From Bacillota bacterium (lineage in GTDB: Bacteria; Bacillota; Clostridia; Lachnospirales; Lachnospiraceae): a stretch of 43,212 nt of DNA. Both the position numbers and the translations under genes were made by a program. The notes below the pieces were generated by a model. It saw nothing but the letters and a program-made list of their open reading frames with translations. It was not told the DNA's origin and made no database searches. Shown here piece by piece: positions 24,101-32,130 of the stretch (position 1 is the stretch's first letter; every line of letters begins with the position of its first letter). The stretch is taken from contig JAMPHT010000027.1 of NCBI GenBank assembly GCA_023663285.1, positions 1 to 43,212 of the forward strand. The letters run 5' to 3'.

Positions 24101-24918
24101 GCAACGAAAAATCAAAAGAAGAGCTGTTTGAGGCCCTGAACCATATCGACGATGCTTACATTGCGGAGGCTGCGCCCTGGGAGCACAGCTCCTCAGAACG
24201 GCTGACACAGGCGGCAAAGACCACCGGACTGCGCCGCCGGGGGATCCGCACCGCCGCCTGCGCAGCAGCTTTCCTCTGCGCAGCCGCTTTCATTTTCACA
24301 GGGATCCGGCTGTACCAAAACGGCTCCGGACGGGTATCTATTCCCCTCTCCGAAGCCTCCAAAAATGTCACCGCCAGCTATGTGGAATCCGCGGATATAC
24401 CGGCGGTATCCGCAGCGGCAGATCTGGCCTTTCTGACGGAAACGGAGATCTTCAACAGATACGATACTGTCATCTTCCGGGGAACCGTAACCTCCGTCCG
24501 CAATATCGAGCTGAACTTCAACGGTTGGAAGGAATACCAGGCCCTTGCGGAAATCCGGATAAGCCGAATCTTCCGGGGAGACCTGGATCCCGGCGATACC
24601 CTCACCGTGCTGCTGCCCTGCCCTGTTATGGAAGACTACCATGTATCGGACTGCGCCGTGGCGGAAGCCATCCGTCCGGGGACGGAGGGCATCTTTATGC
24701 CTGTAAAATATGACGACTCCTATATCTGCACCCGGAACGACGCCACCCTGCAGTACAATGACATTGCAGATTACGGTTTCTTTGACGGCTCCCGTTGGGC
24801 CTTCCTCTCCACAGACACAGGGCTGCTGTTTGATTCGAGTGCCTTCGAGAGCCTGAAAGACCCTGAGACCCTGGATGATATAGAACTGTATATCACAAAA
24901 ATGCTGGGGCAGCCTTAA
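24097..24918 (+). CDS. Membrane-anchored partner of the ECF sigma factor
   Basis: 273 aa. The cytoplasmic N-terminus (1-48) contains FEALNHIDDAYIAEAAPW, an arrangement common at the start of Firmicutes anti-sigma-like proteins. There is one transmembrane helix at ~50-71 (ACAAAFLCAAAFIFTGI), then an extracellular domain of ~200 residues with RYDTVIFRGTVTSVRNIELNFNGWKEYQALAEIRISRIFRGDLDPGDTLTVLLPC, an OB-like beta-rich stretch. No zinc-binding anti-sigma motif (HxxxCxxC) is present, so it is a non-canonical anti-sigma candidate. Translation is coupled to the sigma gene. A weak hairpin (GGCAGC/GCTGCC) spans the stop codon. Confidence 0.75.
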   Translation: MSNEKSKEELFEALNHIDDAYIAEAAPWEHSSSERLTQAAKTTGLRRRGIRTAACAAAFLCAAAFIFTGIRLYQNGSGRVSIPLSEASKNVTASYVESADIPAVSAAADLAFLTETEIFNRYDTVIFRGTVTSVRNIELNFNGWKEYQALAEIRISRIFRGDLDPGDTLTVLLPCPVMEDYHVSDCAVAEAIRPGTEGIFMPVKYDDSYICTRNDATLQYNDIADYGFFDGSRWAFLSTDTGLLFDSSAFESLKDPETLDDIELYITKMLGQP

Positions 24919-25022
24919 GCTGCCGCTTTCCTTCCTCCTCCGCCACCTTCCGGGAAAATACCGTTCTCTCCATGCGAAAGCCCAATGGATCTTTCAAATG
25001 GTTTATTTTCCAAACAAAACTC

Positions 25023-25051
25023 TTGTTCCCGCGTCCTTTATCCAGTATACT
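25023..25051 (+). promoter_or_regulatory. SigA promoter for the HerA-like ATPase
   Basis: TTGTTC (25023-25028), a 17-bp spacer, TATACT (25046-25051). Confidence 0.65.
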
Positions 25052-25061
25052 ATTTATAGAT

Positions 25062-25093
25062 AAGCATTGCAACTGATCCCATTGCAATGGCTT
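25062..25093 (+). promoter_or_regulatory. Inverted repeat just after the promoter
   Basis: AAGCATTGCAA and TTGCAATGGCTT form an 11-bp inverted repeat with one bulged G and a 9-base centre. It starts 10 bases after the -10 box, so it overlaps or follows the transcription start, the usual place for a repressor operator or a 5' stabilising hairpin. Confidence 0.4.
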
Positions 25094-25128
25094 CAAAATA
25101 CAGCAACAGTGCAGAGGAGGACTATGCT

Positions 25129-26703
25129 ATGTTTTATGACAATAAGATCTGGATCGGCGACTCCGACGGTGAAAAAGTGTGCATCCTGCCCCAGATGGCC
25201 AACCGCCACGGCCTGATCGCAGGCGCTACCGGTACCGGCAAGACCATTACCCTAAAGGTACTGGCGGAATCCTTCAGCGACGCGGGCGTACCTGTCTTTC
25301 TGGCGGACGTGAAGGGGGATCTGGCGGGAATGTGCCGTCCCGGAAAGAGCAACGAGGAAATACAGGGGCGCATTGACGGCTTCGGCCTGCCGGAATGCGG
25401 CTTTACCTTTCAGGATTACCCCAGCGTATTCTGGGATGTGTACGGAAAAATGGGGATTCCCTTACGCACCACCGTCTCCGAGATGGGCCCTATCCTGTTA
25501 GGCAGGCTCATGGACCTGACTCCCGCTCAGAACGATGTGCTGAACATCGCCTTCAAGATCGCGGACGACAATGAACTGCTGCTCATCGATACCAAGGATC
25601 TGAAAGCCATGCTGCAGTATATGGGGGAAAATGCCGCCGATTTCAGTATGGAATACGGCAATATTCCCAAGGCCAGCGTGACTACCCTCATCCGCCATGT
25701 GGTGGCTCTGGAATCCCAGGGCGCGGAGGAATTTTTCATGGAGCCGGCCTTAAATATTGCGGACTGGTTTACCACAGGAAAGGGGGGCAGGGGCACTATC
25801 AATATCCTGGACTGCCGGGAGCTGGTAAACGACCCTACCATGTACTCCATCTTCCTGCTGTGGATGCTGTCCGAGCTTTTTGAGACCCTGCCGGAGATCG
25901 GCGACGCGGAAAAGCCCCGCATTGTGTTCTTCTTTGACGAAGCCCACCTGCTCTTTGAAAATGCCACCAAGACCCTGAAGGACAAAATCGAGCAGATCGT
26001 AAAGCTGATCCGTTCCAGAGGGGTGGGTATCTACTTTATCACCCAGGCTCCCAAGGACATTCCCGACGGCGTTTTGAGCCAGCTGGGCAACAAGATCCAG
26101 CACGCCCTGCGGGCCTACACCCCCGCGGACGAAAAGGGCATCAAGACAGCGGCTGCATCCTTCCGCACCAACCCGGAATTTGACACCAAAACAGTGCTCT
26201 CCCAGCTGGGCACCGGAGAAGCATTGATCTCCGTGCTGGACGAGGACGGTATCCCTACCGTGGTAAAGCACTGCAACGTACTGCCGCCCCAGAGCCTTAT
26301 GGGGCCTATCACCGACGAGGAAAAGCTGCGGGAAGTCAAAATGAGCAACCTTTACCTGAAATATAAGGATGCTCACGATCCTGACAGCGCCTATGAGTTT
26401 CTTCAAAGGAAGCGGCTGGACGACGCAGAAGCGCTGGCGCAGCAAAAACAGAGCGAAGCGGCTGCAAAGGCGGCCGAAAAAGAAAAAGCCGCAAAGGAAA
26501 AGGCGGCTCAGAAGGAAGCTGAGAAAAAACAGCGTGCCGTGAAATCAGGCATCCGAAGCGTGGCCAGCTCCGCAGGCGGCACCATAGGCCGGGAAGTAGG
26601 CAACAGCCTGGGTAAATCCCTGGGCGGCTCCTTCGGCAAGAAGCTGGGCGGCAACCTGGGGGCATCCCTGGGGCGCAGTATTTTGGGCACTTTCTTCAAG
26701 TAA
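25129..26703 (+). CDS. HerA-like ATPase, DUF853 family
   Basis: 524 aa. The ATG at 25129 has GAGGAGG nine bases upstream and gives the family-typical start MFYDNKIWIG; an earlier ATG at 25087 lies within the inverted repeat and lacks a binding site. Walker A GATGTGKT at 32-39 and Walker B RIVFFFDEAH at 264-273; the arginine-containing IVKLIRSRGVGIYFITQAPKDIP block follows. This matches the DUF853 branch of HerA/FtsK-type ATPases, hexameric DNA-pumping motors, though the role of this branch is not established. The C-terminal 100 residues are a Lys/Ala/Glu coiled coil and a Gly/Ser/Leu repeat (GNSLGKSLGGSFGKKLGG). It stands alone with its own promoter and a strong terminator. Confidence 0.9.
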   Translation: MFYDNKIWIGDSDGEKVCILPQMANRHGLIAGATGTGKTITLKVLAESFSDAGVPVFLADVKGDLAGMCRPGKSNEEIQGRIDGFGLPECGFTFQDYPSVFWDVYGKMGIPLRTTVSEMGPILLGRLMDLTPAQNDVLNIAFKIADDNELLLIDTKDLKAMLQYMGENAADFSMEYGNIPKASVTTLIRHVVALESQGAEEFFMEPALNIADWFTTGKGGRGTINILDCRELVNDPTMYSIFLLWMLSELFETLPEIGDAEKPRIVFFFDEAHLLFENATKTLKDKIEQIVKLIRSRGVGIYFITQAPKDIPDGVLSQLGNKIQHALRAYTPADEKGIKTAAASFRTNPEFDTKTVLSQLGTGEALISVLDEDGIPTVVKHCNVLPPQSLMGPITDEEKLREVKMSNLYLKYKDAHDPDSAYEFLQRKRLDDAEALAQQKQSEAAAKAAEKEKAAKEKAAQKEAEKKQRAVKSGIRSVASSAGGTIGREVGNSLGKSLGGSFGKKLGGNLGASLGRSILGTFFK

Positions 26704-26708
26704 ACGTC

Positions 26709-26765
26709 AAAACGGCAGCTGCTTCTCAGTCAGGCTCATCCCGCCGGGAAGCAGCTGCCGTTTTT
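26709..26765 (+). terminator. Intrinsic terminator after the HerA-like gene
   Basis: AACGGCAGCTGCTTC and GAAGCAGCTGCCGTT form a perfect 15-bp stem, followed by TTTTTA. Confidence 0.9.
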
Positions 26766-26949
26766 ATTCCCGTCCTGCCGATGTCACCCCGCCGTGCTCC
26801 GGTTTTCCAGGCAAACTCTGTTGGTTAGTTGAAATATCAGATTCATGCATAAGGCTATCCCAATCTATATGGGCACACCATTTTACATGCCGCCAATTCG
26901 GATAGTTATTTAAATCGCCGATTTGTCTTGCTAATAAGATACGCTCGCC
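26764..26949 (-). pseudogene. Possible remnant of a larger gene
   Basis: On the minus strand, immediately after the isomerase stop and in the same frame, 61 codons stay open to a TAA at 26764. There is no start codon at its beginning. The first ~43 residues (ERILLARQIGDLNNYPNWRH, then VKWCAHIDWDSLMHE) look like real protein, with three tryptophans and a YPNWRHVKW core resembling segments of restriction-type or EVE-like proteins (impression only). The stretch is more AT-rich than its surroundings. It may be a leftover of an excised gene, or chance. The rest of this 240-base gap holds only the HerA terminator. Confidence 0.3.
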
Positions 26950-27786
26950 TTACACCTCGGCGTACCTCCGCAGGATGTACTCTCTGGCCTGCTGATTGTT
27001 CTCCGGTTTCGTATCCTCTAATGTGGCGTGTATGAAAGGCTTTCTTTCCTTCATGAATCTCAGTATCTCCGTGTAGTCCATCTCTCCCATGCCGCAGCCC
27101 ACAGAGATCATTTTACCGTTCTCAATGCGGAAATCCTTCAGATGCACCATGGCAATATCCGGCCCCAGCAGATCCATGGCCTCCCGAAAAACAGCGTCCC
27201 TCTCCTGATAATTTGCCACGTCAAGCAGATTCACCGGGTCAAAGATGACCTGCAGGTTAGGAGAGTCGATCTCATCCAGAACCCTCCTTGCCCGGACCGG
27301 ATCGCACACGATATGGCGGAACACAGGCTCAATGGCAAACACCACACCCATGCTCTCCGCATAGGCCACAATGGGCTTCAGCCTCTCGATAAACAGCTGC
27401 AGCGCCTCCTGCGTCCTGCACTCCGGGGTAAAGGCATAAGCTTCATTGGGCGCTCCGGTCTCCGTTCCCACCACGCCGCAGCCCAGCCAGGACGCAAAAC
27501 GGATGTGGGCCATATAGCGGTGGACCGTTTTTTGAAGCTCCTCCTGATTCGGCGTAGCCAGGTTCAGGTAACAGCCCAGCACGGCAATATCCACATGATT
27601 CCTGGCAAACACATTCCTGATGTACATGGCAAGCCCCGGCGTCAGAGCCTCGTCCGTGGTGGGGAACTCGCTGATGAATTTTGCCAGGGCAAGATGCCCG
27701 CAGGCAAAGCCCCCCTCCCGCACTGCCGCCACCCGCTCTTCAAAGGGCAGCTTCTGCACATCATGTAATCTGATTCCTAACTGCAT
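26950..27786 (-). CDS. Sugar phosphate isomerase/epimerase-type TIM barrel
   Basis: 278 aa, xylose-isomerase-like (AP endonuclease 2) TIM-barrel family. Metal ligands are visible in the usual order: Glu153 in VFAIEPV, Asp183 in VIFDPVNL, His215 in MVHLKDF and Glu257 in HATLEDTKP. Such enzymes interconvert keto and aldo sugars or C2/C3 epimers in the cytoplasm; the exact substrate cannot be read from sequence. GGAGGAAAGAG precedes the ATG. It lies downstream of the GH28 polygalacturonase on the same strand, separated by 127 bases, so a step in uronic-acid or rare-sugar catabolism is likely (inference). KduI and UxuA are different families and are excluded. Confidence 0.88.
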   Translation of the reverse strand: MQLGIRLHDVQKLPFEERVAAVREGGFACGHLALAKFISEFPTTDEALTPGLAMYIRNVFARNHVDIAVLGCYLNLATPNQEELQKTVHRYMAHIRFASWLGCGVVGTETGAPNEAYAFTPECRTQEALQLFIERLKPIVAYAESMGVVFAIEPVFRHIVCDPVRARRVLDEIDSPNLQVIFDPVNLLDVANYQERDAVFREAMDLLGPDIAMVHLKDFRIENGKMISVGCGMGEMDYTEILRFMKERKPFIHATLEDTKPENNQQAREYILRRYAEV

Positions 27787-27913
27787 TCTCTTTCCTCCTC
27801 ATATCATGCTTTTTTTATACTACGCTTTCTTAAGTCAAATATCTATGCAGGCATTAGCCCAAAGCCAACACATTTTGCCCGCGGTAAAAAGCAGACGTTG
27901 TCCGAATTTCCTA

Positions 27914-29989
27914 TTATATAAGAAAGCTGTCCACTCCCTCCAGCTCGTAAGCCTCCCCGTCCTGTCCCTCTATCACCACATTGTCCAGGGTCAGCTTTGA
28001 GACATTGCGGGCATACAGACCGCGCCTGCTGCTCTTCGGCACGCCCACGGACATAGCGGGCACGTCGCATTTTGCGTCCTCTGCATAGCGGAAGGAAATA
28101 TTCCGCATGACGATCTCTTCGATCTTCTGCTCCGGCAGTCCGTCAAAATAGGCCGCCGCCACATGGCAGTTGGTGCATTTCATATCTTCAAATACCAGCT
28201 TTTTGATAGAGGGCGTCCTGTCATCCACGGGATAAGCGTCTCTGGACTGCACATAGGAGGTTTTACCGTCCGGGTCGCAGAAATAAAAGGAATTCACCAC
28301 CAGCGGCGTCATCACATGGTCAAGCTCCAGACCCCGGAATACGATGTTATTCAGCACCGCATCCTTTCCTCTGCCTCTTCTTGTCTTGACGCGCAGCCCC
28401 CTGTCCGTATGGCGGAAAACACAGTCCTCCACCGTCAGGTTTAAGATCCCGCCTGCCATTTCGCTGCCCAGGGTCACAGCTCCGTGTCCGTTTTCCATAA
28501 GGCACTGGCGGATCCTGATATTTTCGGAGGGCGCCCTGTAGGTCCTGCCCATATAGATCTTACCGCTCTTCACAGCGATACAGTCATCCCCCAGAGAGAA
28601 CCTCACTCCCAGAATGTCCACATTTTTGCAGGATTCCGGATCGCAGCCGTCGGTGTTGGGCGAATCAGCGGGGTTCAGCACCTGCAGATCGATAAACTTC
28701 AGATCATTGCTGAAATAGGGATGCAGGGTCCAGGAGGGAGAATTACAGCAGGTCACCCCCTGTAAGGTCACATTCCGGCAGCCGTTGATAAAGAACAGCC
28801 TGGGGCGGAACACATCCTTATAGCCCTTGGGATTTTTCCACCAGTCCTCTTTCGTGGCATTGCCGTTGATAGTCCCCCTGCCGTAAATCGCCACGTCCTC
28901 CACGTCCACGCCGCAGATGACGCCTGTGTACATGGGCAGGGGATTTCCCTCCCAGCTGCCTAAATTATACTGCTCCTGTTCATCATAGCTTTCTATCATA
29001 CCGGGAAATACAGGGAATTTCTCCCTTTCCGTAAACGCCTTCAGCTCCGCGCCCTCCGCCAGCTCGATCCTTATGTGGCTCTTTAAAAACAGGCTGGTGA
29101 TGCGATAGGTCCCTGCGGGGATCAGCACCCGGCTGTCCCTGGGGCAGGCCAGTATCGCCGCCTGAATGGCATGGGTATCATCCTGTACCCCGTCACCCCT
29201 TGCCCCGAACCGCCTCACATCCAAAGTCACAAATTCATGAGCCGTCCGCAGCTTCAGACCGCCCTTCCGGTCCGCTCCCGCAAGGACTTCCACGGTATAA
29301 TCCCAGTCAGGCTTCAAATCATACAGCGACACAATGGTTTTATCCGCGGTAAGAGCCTCTGCGCCGTTTACCAGGACACGGTACTGCTCCTTTGTAAAAT
29401 ACTTTCCGCCGTCCGCAATCTCGATCACCGCGCTTCTGGAGGTGACCATCACCTGCCGTACTTCCGGACCGCCGACACAGGGATCGCTTTTCTGTACTGT
29501 GGTGCTTCCCGGCGTTGAAGCTGCCGAAGCCTCTTCCTGTGCCCCTGTCACCCCGCACGGATATTTCTCCACCGCCAGCAGATACAATTCCCCTGCCCTG
29601 ACTATGGTTTTCTGAAGCCGTTCTCTCGCTTCCTCGTCTCCCTTAAGCAGCGTCTCCTTTAAAACCGCCTTGAACCTGTCCGCCAATTCCCGGTAGTACT
29701 CATACAGCTGGGGGCTTATGTTCTCTATGGTCGCAAGCAGCCCCTCCAGATACAGCACCCGATTCTCCAACGTATCGTCCTTCTTCAGCTCTTCATCCAG
29801 TATCCGCAGCTGTGCAAGCAGATCAGGATAACCTTCCTTCCCGTTGCAGTCCGTCTCGTAGGCCGCATATACGGGAAATATCTGCGCTGCTGCCCGAAAC
29901 AGGTTCCCGTCCACTGATTGCAGCTCAAAAAGACCATCTGCTCTCCTGGGAAGCTGTTTGATTTGTTCCGCCTTTAACTCTTCCTTCAT
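27914..29989 (-). CDS. Intracellular polygalacturonase-like GH28 with N-terminal extension
   Basis: 691 aa. The C-terminal ~435 residues are a GH28 beta-helix: start VRRFGARGDGVQDDTHAIQAAI with a PAGTYRI motif, NTDGCDPES, LGDDCIAVKSG (catalytic Asp pair) and ENGHGAVTLGSE (the conserved His), then RVKTRRGRG in place of the usual RIK. A fibronectin-III-like module (~175-255) precedes it. Residues 1-155 are a helical extension with LFRAAAQIFPVYAAYETDCNGKEGYPDLLAQL, which recalls the central part of GH105 unsaturated uronyl hydrolases but without a recognisable catalytic Asp. No signal peptide, so it acts in the cytoplasm on imported oligogalacturonides. It begins two bases after the sensor-GGDEF gene. 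Confidence 0.93.
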   Translation of the reverse strand: MKEELKAEQIKQLPRRADGLFELQSVDGNLFRAAAQIFPVYAAYETDCNGKEGYPDLLAQLRILDEELKKDDTLENRVLYLEGLLATIENISPQLYEYYRELADRFKAVLKETLLKGDEEARERLQKTIVRAGELYLLAVEKYPCGVTGAQEEASAASTPGSTTVQKSDPCVGGPEVRQVMVTSRSAVIEIADGGKYFTKEQYRVLVNGAEALTADKTIVSLYDLKPDWDYTVEVLAGADRKGGLKLRTAHEFVTLDVRRFGARGDGVQDDTHAIQAAILACPRDSRVLIPAGTYRITSLFLKSHIRIELAEGAELKAFTEREKFPVFPGMIESYDEQEQYNLGSWEGNPLPMYTGVICGVDVEDVAIYGRGTINGNATKEDWWKNPKGYKDVFRPRLFFINGCRNVTLQGVTCCNSPSWTLHPYFSNDLKFIDLQVLNPADSPNTDGCDPESCKNVDILGVRFSLGDDCIAVKSGKIYMGRTYRAPSENIRIRQCLMENGHGAVTLGSEMAGGILNLTVEDCVFRHTDRGLRVKTRRGRGKDAVLNNIVFRGLELDHVMTPLVVNSFYFCDPDGKTSYVQSRDAYPVDDRTPSIKKLVFEDMKCTNCHVAAAYFDGLPEQKIEEIVMRNISFRYAEDAKCDVPAMSVGVPKSSRRGLYARNVSKLTLDNVVIEGQDGEAYELEGVDSFLI

Positions 29990-29991
29990 TT

Positions 29992-31947
29992 TTATACCCC
30001 TGCCCTTTCATTCCGGTTCCTGTATTTGCTTCTCTTATCTTCATACATCAGCGCGTCAGCCCCTTCGACCAGCCTGTCGATCTCCTCATAGGTCTCCGGA
30101 TCGCCCAGGGCAAAGCCAAGGCTCACGGATATCTCATATTCTTTTCCTGAATTCTCGGACTTTTGCGCCACACTCCGTTTGATCTGCGCAAGCTTGGCTT
30201 TCACATCCTCCGGGGTGTACTGTCCCACTCCCACAAGCAGGAATTCGTCTCCGCCGATCCTGGCTCCGATCTCATTCCAGCCTACATTCTCCTTCAGGGC
30301 GTCTGCAATGGCCTGCAGGCTGAAATCCCCGTCCCCATGACCGAATTTGTCGTTGATATATTTCAGCCCGTCCATATCGGCCAGAATACAGAATACCTTG
30401 CCCCCGGCGCCTTTCTTTCCCATGAGCCATTCCCTCATGCCCCGCCTGTTGTACAGCCCTGTGGCCGGGTCCTTCATGGACAGCTCGAACAGCTGGTTCC
30501 TAATCCTTGTCATGGAAAGGGCGTTGCTGACGAAACGGATCCAGTGGCGGTACAGAGGTCCTACCAGATACTTCTGCAAAAGAGGATTCCTTACCACCGC
30601 ATACCCGTACATCACCTCTCCCGCATGGATCGGCAGGAAATAGAACACGCTGGGTTCATGCTCCTCACACAGCTCCGGCAGCATCTGCCCGGTGTCAAAG
30701 GAACGAGGACCGATCTCATCGCTGAAGCCTATGCTCTTTGCAGGCTCCATGTCAATTGCTCCCTGGGAGTGCAGAAACACCCGCATCCTGTCGGGATAGC
30801 CCTGCGTCATCACATGGTTGATATCCAGCCAGTTCTCCTTCATGCAAAGCCAGAAATCTCCGTAAGGGTGCAACAGATACACTACACTGTAGATCCGGTC
30901 CAGACAGGTCATATAGTCGGGAGCGCTGGTGATCTGCTCCAGCATATAGCTGTTCATCAGCATTCCCACGTCAATGGGCTTATCCAGGTAATCCGTCCAG
31001 TTTGTTTTCTGGTGCAGCAGCGCATTGTCAATGCACTTTTTCCAATATGCCATATCGGGAGCGCAGCCGCAGCTCTCTCCCGTCCGCAGGCCCACGTCGT
31101 TTTCACTCATGGCCGTGTCCAGACATTCCGCTTCCGGCTCAATGGCTCTGCGTATCCTGTTCACCGCCTCAGCGGCTGTCTCGCACACCTTCGGTTCATA
31201 GGAGGAAATGTAGATATCGTTAAATGCCGCCTCCTGGGTAGCGTCGTATCCCGTCACCGCGATCTGCCCCGGCACGGAAATACCATGAGCCGTCAGCCTG
31301 TTCACCAGCCCGATCGCCATATGGTCGCTGGCACAGATAACAGCATCCGGCAGCTCCACTCTGCCGCTGTCAATATCATCCGCCAGCTTTTCTCCTGAGG
31401 TATACCAGTAATCGCCGTAAAAGATGTGATCCTCCGGCACCTGGATCCCATGCTCTGACGTATACCGCAGAAAGCCCTCCAGCCGCTTTTGGGAAATATC
31501 GTAATCCTGAAAACCGGTAAGGAAATAGACCTTCTGTTTATGATGTTCTTCATAAATATGCCTGGTGATCTCGTAAAAAGCGCCGGCGTCGTCCGTGCTG
31601 ACCACCTCATGATCCCCGAAGGGAACGTCCAGGGCAACCACCTTGCTATGGCACTTTTCCCGGAACATTTCCAGCATGGCTTTCTTAAGAGTCCCGTCAT
31701 CCATGGCAAACAGGGGGTCCGGCGTGATGATAACGCCGTCGAACAGATCAAAATTGACCAGCTCAAATATATTCAGCTCGCCCTTCAGATTCTCTTTCAT
31801 GGAATGGGCAGTGTCCACCATGGTGGCAAATACTGCCACATCATAACCGTATTTTGCACACTGTGAAAACATACCTTTCATGACGCGCTGCTGGTATACG
31901 TTCTCCAACTCAGAGGTGATCAGCGCGATCCTACGCCTTGTTTCCAT
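29992..31947 (-). CDS. LacI-type sugar-binding sensor fused to diguanylate cyclase
   Basis: 651 aa from the ATG at 31947 (AGGAGA upstream; a GTG at 31968 overlaps that site). Residues ~5-290 resemble the effector-binding domain of LacI/GalR repressors: RRRIALITSELENVYQQRVMKGM, GVIITPD, VVALDVP, LPDAVICASDHMAIGLVNRL, IAVTGYDATQEAA. There is no helix-turn-helix before it. A ~170-residue linker follows, then a GGDEF domain (~480-645) with DPATGLYNRRGM and GGDEF at 565, so c-di-GMP synthesis is expected. The RxxD inhibitory site upstream of GGDEF is missing. No transmembrane segment, so it senses a cytoplasmic ligand, probably a sugar. It is directly followed by the GH28 gene. Confidence 0.9.
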   Translation of the reverse strand: METRRRIALITSELENVYQQRVMKGMFSQCAKYGYDVAVFATMVDTAHSMKENLKGELNIFELVNFDLFDGVIITPDPLFAMDDGTLKKAMLEMFREKCHSKVVALDVPFGDHEVVSTDDAGAFYEITRHIYEEHHKQKVYFLTGFQDYDISQKRLEGFLRYTSEHGIQVPEDHIFYGDYWYTSGEKLADDIDSGRVELPDAVICASDHMAIGLVNRLTAHGISVPGQIAVTGYDATQEAAFNDIYISSYEPKVCETAAEAVNRIRRAIEPEAECLDTAMSENDVGLRTGESCGCAPDMAYWKKCIDNALLHQKTNWTDYLDKPIDVGMLMNSYMLEQITSAPDYMTCLDRIYSVVYLLHPYGDFWLCMKENWLDINHVMTQGYPDRMRVFLHSQGAIDMEPAKSIGFSDEIGPRSFDTGQMLPELCEEHEPSVFYFLPIHAGEVMYGYAVVRNPLLQKYLVGPLYRHWIRFVSNALSMTRIRNQLFELSMKDPATGLYNRRGMREWLMGKKGAGGKVFCILADMDGLKYINDKFGHGDGDFSLQAIADALKENVGWNEIGARIGGDEFLLVGVGQYTPEDVKAKLAQIKRSVAQKSENSGKEYEISVSLGFALGDPETYEEIDRLVEGADALMYEDKRSKYRNRNERAGV

Positions 31948-32024
31948 GGTCTTTCTCCTCTCCTGCACACAAGCCTGCCGCGTCTCATATGGATACCTGC
32001 AGCCCCGTCGGTGCGGTCTTACTC

Positions 32025-32033
32025 ATTGTACCA
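32025..32033 (-). promoter_or_regulatory. Extended -10 promoter of the sensor-GH28 operon
   Basis: TGGTACAAT on the minus strand (TACAAT at 32030-32025), about 80 bases ahead of the ATG. The -35 region is weak. Confidence 0.5.
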
Positions 32034-32091
32034 TAAAATTCCTGTAAAGGATATAGCCTGCGTCAATTAAAATTCGATGGAAGCGGAAGAA

Positions 32092-32105
32092 TGTTTGTGG
32101 TAGAA
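32092..32105 (+). promoter_or_regulatory. Extended -10 promoter of the lectin-like gene
   Basis: TTTGTGGTAGAAT holds a TGn-extended -10 box (TAGAAT at 32100-32105) about 25 bases before the start codon. The -35 region is weak. Confidence 0.4.
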
Positions 32106-32130
32106 TAATGGTATTGAGGAGAGTAGACAG

